Assembly (NCBI GenBank): GCA_964557125.1
Contig: CAZKYX010000002.1
Coordinates: forward strand, 39,036 to 103,035
Direction of reading: 5' to 3'
From: CAZKYX01 sp964557125
Lineage (GTDB): Bacteria; Patescibacteriota; Microgenomatia; Levybacterales; GWA1-39-11
DNA length: 64,000 bases
Made by a program: the position numbers and the translations under genes. Shown here piece after piece: positions 34,206-42,467 of the stretch; positions within the stretch are counted from its first letter, which is position 1, and every line of letters starts with the position of its first letter. The notes under the pieces were generated by a model. That model worked only from the letters and a program-made list of their open reading frames with translations, searched no databases and was not told where the DNA came from.

Positions 34206-34603
34206 TGGACACCGAAGATCTAGAACGAAGGCTTATTGCTATTCAAAATCTACCAGTTCGTGCAAAGCCGGCTTGGTATGACTCACTTGAAAACTTTCTT
34301 GAAACTGTTGTTAGTATCCACACAAAATTTGTGGGTCGTGAGCTTGAGGTGTTTGCAAAAAAGCTCAAGAAGAAAGAGCTCAGACCCTCAGACCTACGGA
34401 AATTTTCAGAGCTAATTCAAGTAGGAAAAAAGGCCAAAAAACTGAAGAAGAAGCGGGCAAAGAAGTTGGCTTCTGCCATCAAAAGAATGGAAAAAGAGGA
34501 CAGGGCAAATGCCCCTTCATCCTCGCCGTTTTTTGGTGAAGGAAAACCATCCAAAAAGGGTGGAATAGAAATTCCAAAGTTGGAGGTTGAAAATGGCTCT
34601 TGA
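34205..34603 (+). CDS. small basic coiled-coil protein, unit U6
   Basis: 132 residues from ATG 34205, overlapping the previous stop, with GGAG upstream. Lys-rich helical middle (FAKKLKKKELRPSDLRKFSE; KKAKKLKKKRAKKLASAIKR) and a Ser/Pro/Gly tail. Probably binds nucleic acid. Not recognised. Confidence 0.7.
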   Translation: MDTEDLERRLIAIQNLPVRAKPAWYDSLENFLETVVSIHTKFVGRELEVFAKKLKKKELRPSDLRKFSELIQVGKKAKKLKKKRAKKLASAIKRMEKEDRANAPSSSPFFGEGKPSKKGGIEIPKLEVENGS

Positions 34604-34808
34604 ATTTTCCGGCAAAGATATCATGGAAGAGGAACTCCTCTTTCTTGATGAAATTCTTCCGAAGATGGAGGAGCGAAGGCAACAGATTCGGAGCATGCTT
34701 GCCCAGCTTGCTGCTCAGAATGAAGCTGCTATGAAAGCTTCCCGCCGTAGACCTTCATGGGATGAACTCATGAAGGGCTACGAGAGAGATGGAATTTCCT
34801 ATCCTTAA
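34593..34808 (+). CDS. small helical protein, last gene of unit U6
   Basis: 71 residues from ATG 34593 (GGAGG 6 nt upstream), overlapping the previous gene by 11 nt. Long amphipathic helix (EEELLFLDEILPKMEERRQQ; IRSMLAQLAAQNEAAMKASR) and a short WDELMKGYE end. Not recognised. Confidence 0.7.
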   Translation: MALEFSGKDIMEEELLFLDEILPKMEERRQQIRSMLAQLAAQNEAAMKASRRRPSWDELMKGYERDGISYP

Positions 34809-34847
34809 CCCTTCGACAAGCTCACTGCTTGCAAGCTCAGGGTCTAC

Positions 34848-34898
34848 GACCTGCGAATTCACACTCGTCCCACCGTTTCGTAAAAGAAACGGTGGGAC
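34848..34898 (+). terminator. U6 trailer and terminator hairpin
   Basis: GACCTGCGAATT (34848-34859) is a perfect 12-nt reverse complement of the U6 leader segment at 33107-33118. Then a hairpin GTCCCACCGTTTC / GAAACGGTGGGAC (34867-34898), related to the U1 and U2 hairpins. A CCCTTCGACAAGCTC-type dispersed repeat lies between the stop and the trailer. Confidence 0.7.
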
Positions 34899-35083
34899 AC
34901 CAACTTCTCGATTTCACTTCATTTCACTCGAAGAATATTGTTCGAGGTACTCTCGAGAACTAAACTATTCATAGTTCGTTACTCATAATTCATCATTCTT
35001 GCTTCTTTATCCATTTTGCATAATACTTACATTAGGTTGTTTATTGTCTAATAACTAATAACTAACAACCAATCACTAAGGTT

Positions 35084-36781
35084 ATGGCTATCTTCTTCGC
35101 TATATTTTCCACTGTTTGTTTTGGTCTTGCGGCTGTTTTTTTATCCCTTCGTTATGAACGGGCAAAAAAAGAACTGGAAGCAAAACAAAAAGAACTCTCC
35201 AGACAACTCTATGAGCTCTCAATTCTCCGCAGTGTACAAGAAAAGATAGGATATTCCCTCAGTCCGAAAGATATCGCAGAGACAATAGCGACTACTGCCG
35301 GTAATATGTTTCGTCTCACCAGTATTTCCTACGCCATCATTGATAATAAAAATATCGTTCTAAAGACTTTTTTAAAGGAAGCTGTGGGTGATAATTTTTC
35401 AAAAGGTGTTAAAAATATCGTGTTGTCTGCATTGTATGGAATTGATGAAAGTGTAAAGGGGCTTGCCATTGATGAGAAGGTTGTCAAAAATGATGCACTT
35501 TTAAATAATGGAGTATTGTTTGATGGGGTACCTTTATCATATTTCAACATTCCACTGGTTCTTAACAACAAATTGGCTGGAATCATAACAATTGCATCAA
35601 AAGATGCTCATGTGTATCAAGACGAAGACATGAGTATGCTCTATAAAATTGTAAATCAGACTCAACTTGCGATTGGAAGATTGCAGACAGTAATTGATAC
35701 TGAAAAGGGGAAGATTGACTCACTAATATCTAGTCTTAGAAGCGGTGCGATGCTCTTTCTGCTAGAGGAAGGCAAATTTAGACTGATGACAATCAACAAT
35801 GCGGCACGTAATTTTTTGAGGCTAAAAGGAGAGGCAGATACCTACGAAGTTTTGGCTGCTTTTGGGGCTAAGCCGAGCCTGATAACTGAGATAAAGGAAA
35901 TAGTCGAATTACGGAAGAGTACGTTTCACAGGAACTTGGAGATTTATGGGAACCATTTCAATGTCTATCTAACACCGGTTTTGTCTCATGCAACAGAAGC
36001 AATTATCGGAGTGTCCCTAACCATGCAAGATATTACTGTGGAAAAGGAGTTAGAAAAGTTGCGTGAAAGCTTTACGAGCATGGTGGTTCATGAATTGCGG
36101 GCGCCTCTTACGGCTATAAAAAGCGCTTCAAGTATGATGCTTGAGACCGAGCTTTCAGATGAAGACAGAAAAAAGATGAATACGGTTATTTTTGACTCAA
36201 CGGAGAGGCTGTTGCAAGATGTAAGTGAGCTTTTGGATGCAGCAAAAGTTGATGCTGGAAAGTATGAATTAAAGCTTTCAAAAGGAAGCATCGAAAATGC
36301 AATCGACAATAGCATCAAAACACTCACGTATCTGGCCAAAAACAAGTCTATTTCACTTGTAAATGACCTAAAGGTACCAATTCCCTTTTTTGACTTTGAT
36401 AGCCTTAGAATTGAGGAAGTATTGAATAATTTGATATCCAATGCCATAAAGTACAGTCACGAGGGTGGAAGTATCACTATTTCAGCCAAACCAACTGAGA
36501 ATTATCTCCAGCTTGAGGTAAAAGATACTGGTGTTGGTATCCCTACCTCAAAGCTTTCAATGCTTTTCAGTCAGTTTAACCAAGCTGATAGCATGAGGCG
36601 AGGCGAGGGGACTGGGCTTGGGCTTTATATCGCCAAAGTAATTGTCGAGTCACACAATGGGAAGATTTGGATAGAGTCAAAAGAGGGGTTAGGGACAAGC
36701 GTATTCTTTACACTTCCTATGATAAATGCTCAAGAAATGACGCAAAAATCAGCAATTGTGCCGGAGAGAGTGTTGAATTGA
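35084..36781 (+). CDS. sensor histidine kinase (membrane helix, GAF-like, PAS-like, HisKA, HATPase)
   Basis: 565 residues. One N-terminal helix (FFAIFSTVCFGLAAVFLSLR), a short coiled coil, a GAF-like domain (about 45-205), a PAS-like domain (about 215-325), the dimerisation helix with phospho-acceptor His336 (MVVHELRAPLTAI), then ATPase motifs N (EVLNNLISNAIKYS), G1 (VKDTGVGIP), F (LFSQF) and G2 (GTGLGLYIAKVIVESH). All catalytic boxes are intact. No output or receiver domain, so a separate regulator is needed; the receiver protein at 29106 is the only one in the window. No Shine-Dalgarno site. Confidence 0.93.
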   Translation: MAIFFAIFSTVCFGLAAVFLSLRYERAKKELEAKQKELSRQLYELSILRSVQEKIGYSLSPKDIAETIATTAGNMFRLTSISYAIIDNKNIVLKTFLKEAVGDNFSKGVKNIVLSALYGIDESVKGLAIDEKVVKNDALLNNGVLFDGVPLSYFNIPLVLNNKLAGIITIASKDAHVYQDEDMSMLYKIVNQTQLAIGRLQTVIDTEKGKIDSLISSLRSGAMLFLLEEGKFRLMTINNAARNFLRLKGEADTYEVLAAFGAKPSLITEIKEIVELRKSTFHRNLEIYGNHFNVYLTPVLSHATEAIIGVSLTMQDITVEKELEKLRESFTSMVVHELRAPLTAIKSASSMMLETELSDEDRKKMNTVIFDSTERLLQDVSELLDAAKVDAGKYELKLSKGSIENAIDNSIKTLTYLAKNKSISLVNDLKVPIPFFDFDSLRIEEVLNNLISNAIKYSHEGGSITISAKPTENYLQLEVKDTGVGIPTSKLSMLFSQFNQADSMRRGEGTGLGLYIAKVIVESHNGKIWIESKEGLGTSVFFTLPMINAQEMTQKSAIVPERVLN

Positions 36782-36896
36782 GGAGATAAATCGAAATTTT
36801 TAATTTTTAATTTGAAATCAAATCTAAATGTTTTAATGTTTAAAAATTGATTAAAAATTTTAAATTTGAATTTAAAAATTGTGTATTGATGAAATC
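36782..36896. repeat. AT-only intergenic repeat between convergent genes
   Basis: Same family as 29478-29580 (TTTTAATTTTTAATTTGAAA; AAATTTTAAATTTGAATTTA). Confidence 0.7.
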
Positions 36897-37667
36897 TCAA
36901 TATAGCTTTTTATTGTACACATCAAGTAGGAGCTTTCCGTTCTTGCCTTGAGTTGGGTCACCTGTGTAGATAGTTACTCCAGCATTAATTGGTTTGTCTT
37001 CTCGGTCAATACGTATAAATTCCTCAGCGCTCATTCTCTCTTGATTTGCCCGAATTCCCAGAATCGTTAAGTGATGTGTTACTGCCAGAACGTTTTGTTC
37101 TGCAAAGTCTCGAGTGAGGGTATTCATCCATGAGCGAAGTCTTTCTCTGACATCAGGTACATTTTCCCCTCTAGGATTGCGGTACCAATAGAGACCTTGA
37201 CGCTCATAAAGCGTTTTTTCATCTGGATTGAGCGCATGGAATACTTTCCAGTCGTTATACAGAAGAGCCAGTCCGTGTTCTTGTTCACGAATTCGTTCTT
37301 CTTCGTACGACTTAATATTTTGGAGCTCAGGCCAGCCCGTTATCATGCGATTGAGGGTCTCTTTGGTTCTTTCATAGGGAGAGTAGAAGATAACGTCGGG
37401 TGGTTTTATGAGGTTTTTTAGCTCACTAGCCATTTTTTCTGCTTGGTGACCTGCATTTTGCGCAAGCGGAGTATTGTGATCTGCCACATTCATGGCAAAC
37501 ATGTCTTTTACTTCATGGGCAAGTCGAATCGTTTCGCTGGATTCAGGGTCTTCGTTGAATGATTTTTCAAATGATTGGTAAAGCGGGTTGGCAGCTTTTA
37601 GAGGCTTTAGTCTGTTATATGCAGATTCGTCGTGTCGTATTAGGCTCAATGTTTCAGGCCATTTCAT
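36897..37667 (-). CDS. histidine phosphatase superfamily protein (phosphoglycerate-mutase-like)
   Basis: 256 residues. The RHG motif appears as LIRHDES (residues 9-15, His12 expected nucleophile). Other family sites are SPYERTKET (second Arg), EQEHG (acid/base Glu) and AVTHHLTIL (second His), with a larger than usual cap region (about 20-70 and 130-180). Substrate cannot be told. An excellent promoter (TTGAAA at 37702-37707, 17-bp spacer, TATAAT at 37679-37684, minus strand) ends 11 nt before the ATG: near-leaderless. Confidence 0.85.
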   Translation of the reverse strand: MKWPETLSLIRHDESAYNRLKPLKAANPLYQSFEKSFNEDPESSETIRLAHEVKDMFAMNVADHNTPLAQNAGHQAEKMASELKNLIKPPDVIFYSPYERTKETLNRMITGWPELQNIKSYEEERIREQEHGLALLYNDWKVFHALNPDEKTLYERQGLYWYRNPRGENVPDVRERLRSWMNTLTRDFAEQNVLAVTHHLTILGIRANQERMSAEEFIRIDREDKPINAGVTIYTGDPTQGKNGKLLLDVYNKKLY

Positions 37668-37714
37668 AGTTCATGGGTATTATAGTACTTTATACACTAA
37701 GTTTCAAGGGATAG

Positions 37715-37757
37715 AAACAGCGTGAAGTTAGGAAAGCGTACAGCGTATAGTTTGATG
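37715..37757 (-). repeat. copy of the repeat block found upstream of U1, U2, U11, U12 and U13
   Basis: Minus strand ACTATACGCTGTACGCTTTC then CTAACTTCACGC. This copy is not next to a U promoter; it lies between U7 and the histidine phosphatase gene. Confidence 0.6.
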
Positions 37758-37875
37758 AAAGTATGGAGAATAAAGTATAAAGAATATTTACTTACTCTTC
37801 GAGCGTGGTCGAGAAGTTTGAGAAATTTTTAGTAATTAATAACTTGATTAGGAATTAGGAATTTGAAATTAGGAA

Positions 37876-38000
37876 TTCCCCCCTCGGCATTTGGCTTTGG
37901 GGGGAAAGAGTGACAGGTACACCTGTTTTGAAAGCCTATTCAGACAGCGAGTGTCTGACAGACTTTTTTGGCAGATATATCTGTTATTATTCATCCTGAG
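37876..38000 (-). terminator. U7 trailer and terminator hairpin
   Basis: ATTCATCCTGAG (37989-38000, plus strand), covering the last codons and stop of the final U7 gene, is the perfect 12-nt reverse complement of CTCAGGATGAAT in the U7 leader (39691-39702). Downstream are CAGACACTCGCTGTCTG (a hairpin whose loop resembles the leader motif) and a hairpin TTCCCCCC / GGGGGGAA (37876-37906). Confidence 0.7.
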
Positions 38001-38235
38001 TACGGTGGCCTTTGAAAAACCCTTGTGGAGGGTTTGCATTGTGCGCCCCTACTGCGACATCGTACATGTAGCTTGTCACCATTACGATGAGTAAGGTAAC
38101 AAAAAAGAAGTCAAGGAAGTTCATGAAATTGTCTGGTTGGATCAACTGAAGGGCTACGCTTACCAGAATGAAATCGGGTATGAGCAGTAGCAATTTTCGA
38201 CGCTCGTAGAATACCGTTTTGAACGGATTATACAT
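37987..38235 (-). CDS. small two-helix membrane protein, last gene of unit U7
   Basis: 82 residues; AAAGGAA 7 nt before the ATG. Helices LLLLIPDFILVSVALQLI and FLDFFFVTLLIVMVTSYMYD; basic N-terminal end, polar C-terminal tail. Function unknown. Its 3' end doubles as the U7 trailer pairing segment. Confidence 0.75.
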   Translation of the reverse strand: MYNPFKTVFYERRKLLLLIPDFILVSVALQLIQPDNFMNFLDFFFVTLLIVMVTSYMYDVAVGAHNANPPQGFFKGHRTQDE

Positions 38236-38249
38236 TTATTTGTTCCTTT

Positions 38250-38447
38250 CTACCTGCAGCTCATGCCGACTGAGCCGGCATACTTGATGACAAAACAAGT
38301 TGTCCCGTCAGGCATTCTGTGAGACGAGATTTCTTCTTTCACGGTTACAGCACCAACATTTTCCCCGCAGCCGCTGGCAGCGAGAATACAGGCAGTAAGT
38401 GCTGCACCTGCCAAAAAGTAAGCCAAATTGACGTTAAAAAACTTCAC
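38250..38447 (-). CDS. small secreted or lipoprotein-like protein, unit U7
   Basis: 65 residues from GTG (38447), with GGAG 6-7 nt upstream inside the preceding broken frame. Signal peptide (FLAGAALTACILAASGCGEN) with a Cys at about 27; the box AASGC is not ideal for lipidation but plausible. Mature part of about 38 residues ends GTTCFVIKYAGSVGMSCR with a possible disulfide pair. Function unknown. Confidence 0.7.
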   Translation of the reverse strand: MKFFNVNLAYFLAGAALTACILAASGCGENVGAVTVKEEISSHRMPDGTTCFVIKYAGSVGMSCR

Positions 38448-38594
38448 TTAGCTCTCCTCAGGCTCTTCGAGCCATTTTTTAATGTTCTCGATTCGCCCTG
38501 TCACGTATGTGAGCTGGGATTCAAGCTACGGCAAGAGTGTTTTGAGGTTTTTTCGGCATTTTACTTCCGAGTGACCTTTTTCAGCAAGCGGCAT
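38448..38594 (-). pseudogene. small U7 gene interrupted by a TAG codon
   Basis: In one frame the minus strand reads MPLAEKGHSEVKCRKNLKTL then LP, a TAG stop (38527-38529), then LESQLTYVTGRIENIKKWLE and EPEES to a TAA directly before the next GTG. The part after the stop has the look of a normal coiled-coil C-terminus and carries the next gene's Shine-Dalgarno. A second frame upstream (RQAINAADVAKATQPTTVRC) is also open after a GGAG but has no start codon. Best read as a decayed gene or a site of sequencing error. Confidence 0.45.
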
Positions 38595-38653
38595 CGGACG
38601 GTTGTTGGCTGTGTAGCTTTTGCCACATCGGCTGCATTGATAGCTTGCCTAAC

Positions 38654-38860
38654 CTACTTTTTCTCCTTTGATCTGATTTCTGTCTTTGGAGACCATTCAG
38701 GCATTCGCCTGACATAGATTTCTATCAACGCGAGAACATATGCAACAATGAGCAGAAGGAGGATAAAACCACCTAGCTCATTCTTTCCTGCGTTAAATAA
38801 CGCGCTGATTATGATAATCAGCAATGGTGTTGTGCCCAAGAGTAGTACGAAGCATTTCAT
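38654..38860 (-). CDS. small two-helix membrane protein, unit U7
   Basis: 68 residues; AAGGAA upstream of the ATG. Helices CFVLLLGTTPLLIIIISALF and LGGFILLLLIVAYVLALIEI, basic tail PKTEIRSKEKK. Function unknown. Confidence 0.7.
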   Translation of the reverse strand: MKCFVLLLGTTPLLIIIISALFNAGKNELGGFILLLLIVAYVLALIEIYVRRMPEWSPKTEIRSKEKK

Positions 38861-38874
38861 TTAGACATTTCCTT

Positions 38875-39048
38875 CTATGTGAGTAGAGGACCTATGGTTA
38901 TCTGCTGCGTCGTTGTGGCTTCTTGCTTATGAGGCTCATTGATTGGAGCTTTCCAAACAACGATGCCACAAATGACAAGAACCAGAACGAAAAACCATCC
39001 GGCAGGAGTAATCTCCCACTGAGGGTTATTAGGCTCTAAGTTATCCAC
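38875..39048 (-). CDS. small single-helix membrane protein, unit U7
   Basis: 57 residues from GTG 39048, chosen because AAGGAGG lies 5 nt upstream; a longer frame from TTG would overlap the previous gene by 71 nt. One membrane helix (TPAGWFFVLVLVICGIVVWK) with Thr/Gln-rich C-terminus. Overlaps the upstream gene by 8 nt. Confidence 0.65.
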   Translation of the reverse strand: MDNLEPNNPQWEITPAGWFFVLVLVICGIVVWKAPINEPHKQEATTTQQITIGPLLT

Positions 39049-39253
39049 CAGTTCCTCCTTCAATCTTGCTAGTCTGTGACTTTTTTCTGACTCGAAATCT
39101 CTTAATTCCAAGCCAGATCATGAAAAGACCTGTAGCCACATGAAATGGCATAAGCCAAGAAGTTGCGTACTGTGGGAATGCAAGAAGGATAGTCAATCCT
39201 AAAAGGATAGTGAGAATCACATACATTCGGTCCCAGAGAGACATGTTCTTCAA
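39041..39253 (-). CDS. small two-helix membrane protein, unit U7
   Basis: 70 residues. TTG start overlaps the previous stop (TTGA), suggesting coupling; an ATG three codons later is the alternative. Helices MYVILTILLGLTILLAFPQY and FHVATGLFMIWLGIKRFRVR. Function unknown. Confidence 0.65.
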   Translation of the reverse strand: MKNMSLWDRMYVILTILLGLTILLAFPQYATSWLMPFHVATGLFMIWLGIKRFRVRKKSQTSKIEGGTGG

Positions 39254-39462
39254 AGCTTAGGCTCAATTTCTGAGCGCAGCTTTGCACGTTTCAGGATTTT
39301 TATAATCCAGACGATGTCGATGATAATCCATACTACCCTAAAGACGATTCTAAAATAGTCTCTTTTTGCGATGCTGCTTGGGTAGGCACTCATGAGAATA
39401 AACGTAATGACTGCAAGTGCAATCAAGAGTGTCCATTCCCTTTTTTTAAGATTGCGAAACAT
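39250..39462 (-). CDS. small two-helix membrane protein, unit U7
   Basis: 70 residues from ATG 39462 (GGGAG 6 nt upstream); the ATG two codons earlier is possible. Basic N-terminus MFRNLKKREW, helices LLIALAVITFILMSAYPS and IVFRVVWIIIDIVWIIKILK. It shares the MFR start and general layout with the gene before it, so the two may be paralogues. Confidence 0.65.
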   Translation of the reverse strand: MFRNLKKREWTLLIALAVITFILMSAYPSSIAKRDYFRIVFRVVWIIIDIVWIIKILKRAKLRSEIEPKL

Positions 39463-39673
39463 TTCCATCTCCCTTTTTACTTCTTTGGCGATTCCTTGCT
39501 TGGATCAGTGTTCGAACTACATACGCTATCAAAAAACCTATGCAAAGGATATCTATGACTATGTTAAGTAGTTCGACTGGTGTGTTGGTCAACAATTTGA
39601 ATGTGCCAACAATAGCAGCAAGAAGGACTAGCCCTAGAAAAGGCCATTCCCAGAATGGGATAAAGCGAAACAT
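39446..39673 (-). CDS. small two-helix membrane protein, first gene of unit U7
   Basis: 75 residues; GAAGGAA 7-8 nt before the ATG. Helices FLGLVLLAAIVGTFKLL and LNIVIDILCIGFLIAYVV, basic tail QARNRQRSKKG. Function unknown. U7 is almost entirely small membrane proteins. Confidence 0.7.
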   Translation of the reverse strand: MFRFIPFWEWPFLGLVLLAAIVGTFKLLTNTPVELLNIVIDILCIGFLIAYVVRTLIQARNRQRSKKGDGNVSQS

Positions 39674-39780
39674 ATCTATTTTCCTTCTTTCTCAGGATGA
39701 ATTGTTAAGGTACTCCTCCTACGCTCAAAGAGCTTCGGAGGACGATGGGGTATTATACCACAAAATAGACTCATAGTAAA
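39674..39780 (-). promoter_or_regulatory. U7 promoter and leader
   Basis: Minus strand: TATAAT (39752-39757), weak -35. The short leader holds hairpin TCCTCCGAAGCTCTTTGAGC then GTAGGAGGA, boxA-like GTACCTTAACAAT (39701-39713) and the pairing segment ATTCATCCTGAG (39691-39702). Confidence 0.7.
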
Positions 39781-39858
39781 ATGATTAATGTCTAATGGTT
39801 AATGCCAAAAAAAAAGAGTAATGAGGTTAATTGACCATAAATCATTGGTCATCAGTCA

Positions 39859-41322
39859 TCAAAAGGCGGGAGTAGCCACATAGGTCACAACAGTACGATA
39901 TTCCCCTGGAGGCACGCCGGCATCAGCTCCAACAGCGTATGACACGCTTGTCACACCATTTCCCGTAACACCGGCATTAACACCAATTGGGCCTGTTGTG
40001 TCACTTGCAAGGCCAATAGGCGTAACGGTATTTGGCCATGCATACAGACAAATTGGGTCAGTTGAGCCAGTAATATATGAATTACACGTTTGGCTTGCAG
40101 TTGAATTCCATGTTGCGGCAGTTACATCAAGACCACACGGGTGAAGTCCAAAGAAATTCTGAGCACTTGGGAAAGCAACAGGCGAGGTACTATCGTTGAG
40201 GAAAAAGCCTGTTGCGGGATTTATAAGATGCCCACTCGAGGTAGCGGTAAGTATGTATCCATTTGCGCCGTTTGTGGTTATATCAATTCTTTGTCCTGCA
40301 ATGTTGCGTATTTTTGTGTCAGTGCCACTTGGGGTATTTGAGACCGTACCAAGATTAACATCAGTTGAAGTTGAGGCTAGACCGCTGTTGGTTGTTTCAA
40401 CTGCAGAGCACCCTGCATTTCCAGTGCTCCAAGCGGTTGTATTGCTGATACCGGTTATGGTAAAGGTCAGACTTGGGTCAATAGTGGCTCTAATCGTTAC
40501 TGACTCAATGGTTCCAACCGCAACGGTTGCAGAATCAAGATTGATGTCAACAGCGTCTCTAGTATCAATTCTCACCTTCCAGATGTCTGCATTTCCACTG
40601 CTTTGTGTTTTGGTGGGGTTAATGAGTCTTGGAGATTGGGTGGTACACGCACCGCCTGACTGGGCGGTACAGCCTATGATTATGGTTACTGTTACGCCTG
40701 CACTTACCCCAGCTGTTGATTCACACATAATTTGAGGTGAGCTTACAAAAGAGTTAGCATTGCAGGTTATATTTTCTGTAACTATTGTTGAGGGAAGACC
40801 GCCTGATGCATTCAAGTTATTGAATGCAAAAAGGGTTGCAGAGGGCGAAGCAGCATTGTTGTTAGTGGCCCCTGGAAAAGTAAGGAGCACATCGCCTCCT
40901 GCTGGTATAGCTGTTGCAGTAGTAAATTGAATGGTATGCACTGCCGTAATAGGTACAAATAGTACATCTGTGCCCGCTTGCGCTGCAGTTCCAGGTGAAC
41001 CGCCAAAATAGACGGTTGTAAGAGCAGCTGACTGAGAGGCTATTGGTACGCTTCCGACAATTATGTCGCTGGTTGAAGTTCTAATTACCTTTGCTGAGTC
41101 TGAAGCAAGATAAAATGAACCATTGTTGAAAATTGATGCAGCTCCGTCTGATGAACCAAGTGTAGCGCTGAGTGGTGAGGCAGCCGAAGGGCGTGAAGTT
41201 GTTATGGTATCTCTTGCGTTTGGGAGTGAGGCAGCCTGTGCTTTTCCTACCGTAAAAAGTAAACAAACAAAGAAGAGTACTAGAAAGCATACTTTTACAA
41301 CAGAATAAGAAATTCCCATCAT
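39859..41322 (-). CDS. secreted beta-rich surface protein, paralogue of 42468-43973
   Basis: About 487 residues from ATG 41322. The upstream codons contain a TTGACA box, so they are promoter, not coding, and the start is near-leaderless. Signal peptide (VCFLVLFFVCLLFTVGKAQA), then ASLPNARDTITTSRPSAASP, a first Ig-like domain (AVHTIQFTTATAIPAGGDVL), a second (DPSLTFTITGI) and a C-terminal domain (RIDITTNGANGYILTATSSG) ending PPGEYRTVVTYVATPAF. The end resembles the terminal strand of WxL domains. Very similar throughout to the protein at 42468. Together with 41374 it looks like a WxL-type surface pair; this is by resemblance only. Confidence 0.8.
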   Translation of the reverse strand: MMGISYSVVKVCFLVLFFVCLLFTVGKAQAASLPNARDTITTSRPSAASPLSATLGSSDGAASIFNNGSFYLASDSAKVIRTSTSDIIVGSVPIASQSAALTTVYFGGSPGTAAQAGTDVLFVPITAVHTIQFTTATAIPAGGDVLLTFPGATNNNAASPSATLFAFNNLNASGGLPSTIVTENITCNANSFVSSPQIMCESTAGVSAGVTVTIIIGCTAQSGGACTTQSPRLINPTKTQSSGNADIWKVRIDTRDAVDINLDSATVAVGTIESVTIRATIDPSLTFTITGISNTTAWSTGNAGCSAVETTNSGLASTSTDVNLGTVSNTPSGTDTKIRNIAGQRIDITTNGANGYILTATSSGHLINPATGFFLNDSTSPVAFPSAQNFFGLHPCGLDVTAATWNSTASQTCNSYITGSTDPICLYAWPNTVTPIGLASDTTGPIGVNAGVTGNGVTSVSYAVGADAGVPPGEYRTVVTYVATPAF

Positions 41323-41373
41323 GTATCTATTTAAGACAAAATCAGTGCTTATTGTCAATGAATAATGGGTTAG

Positions 41374-42357
41374 CTACTGTGTGGGTTGTGGGGTAGGTGG
41401 AGCCTCTTGTGAAGGCTTGTTCTTTTTATTACGTCTCATTGCGAGAATAACAAGTATTGCAACGACAATCACAAGTGCAACTATCCCAGCGAGTTTCCAA
41501 GGGAGAACGATAAAGCTGGCGACTGCTGTGAGGGGTAAATTATTGTCACTTCCATACGTTGCGTTAAGACTCACGGTATAACGCCCAAGCATAAGCTTTT
41601 TCCCGAGATTATTTGTATATACAAGGTCAGCACCAGGGAAGATATTGTGTTCTTCAAGGGGCTGGCTTGCGCTAACTTGACCAAAAAGATTTTTTACTAC
41701 AATATTTCCTTTTGGACGGATGTGGTAGTCGCTTGAATTTGTTATCTCAGTCGATATACTTACCGGTCCAAATTCTTGGAATGGATTTGCAAAAAATCTC
41801 TTTACGTTTGCCTTTTCAGCGATGGGTCCATTCACTCGAATATAAAATAGGCTAGCTAGCTGGGTATTTACTCCAGCTCCTGTTCCTTTGACATTAATGA
41901 TATCTGTAGGCTCATATACAACTGCTGCATATCGTCCACCAGGTCTTGCATCGGACGGTACCTGCACAAAATAGCTTATTTCCTGACTTTTACCAGCTGG
42001 AATGGTAAAAGAGCTTGGAGTGACTGCAACCCAAGCAGCTGCAGAATATTTTGGAGCGAGTGTATTGTCGGGTAAAATCTTTGGTGTCCCTTGGTTATCT
42101 TCTACGATAAAGTCTTTGATGCTTGCTGTAAAAGTGAGGGCGGTATTGCTATCGTTGATGAGTTTTAGCTTGCCTTCCGTCGTTGATCCCGCATCCAGCT
42201 GCCTATCAGTGCTTGGAGGGACCATGGTGATGGTTCTGGGCTGTTCTTGGGCGAAAATCACCTTCGCAGTGAATAAAAGTCCAAGACTAATGAGGGTATA
42301 AACAAGCGCGTTTTTCGCGTAGTATTTTGATTTTAAAGATAATGGTAGGGCAGCCAT
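41374..42357 (-). CDS. membrane-anchored WxL-interacting-like (DUF916-like) protein
   Basis: 327 residues. Signal peptide (LVYTLISLGLLFTAKVIFAQ), Ig-like domain with VPSDARPGGRYAAVVYEPTD, which resembles the PGG-Y motif of DUF916/WxL-interacting proteins, a second domain (RPKGNIVVKNLFGQVSASQP), C-terminal membrane helix (LAGIVALVIVVAILVILAMR) and basic, Pro-rich tail. Paralogue of 13438-14415. It lies between the two WxL-like proteins, as in Firmicutes WxL operons. TAAAAT ends about 4 nt before the ATG. Confidence 0.7.
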   Translation of the reverse strand: MAALPLSLKSKYYAKNALVYTLISLGLLFTAKVIFAQEQPRTITMVPPSTDRQLDAGSTTEGKLKLINDSNTALTFTASIKDFIVEDNQGTPKILPDNTLAPKYSAAAWVAVTPSSFTIPAGKSQEISYFVQVPSDARPGGRYAAVVYEPTDIINVKGTGAGVNTQLASLFYIRVNGPIAEKANVKRFFANPFQEFGPVSISTEITNSSDYHIRPKGNIVVKNLFGQVSASQPLEEHNIFPGADLVYTNNLGKKLMLGRYTVSLNATYGSDNNLPLTAVASFIVLPWKLAGIVALVIVVAILVILAMRRNKKNKPSQEAPPTPQPTQ

Positions 42358-42467
42358 AATTATTTTAGTGACTAGATACTAGTAACTAGGAAATAGTTTA
42401 CACTCAGTTAGTTTCTGTTGTCTACTATATCTTTCTAGTTTCTAGTGTCTATTTTCTATTAACTATC

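Noticed and set aside
38448..38594. Stop-codon recoding (TAG read through)
   Set aside because: Only one internal TAG in one small frame; TAG and TGA end other genes normally, so recoding is not supported.
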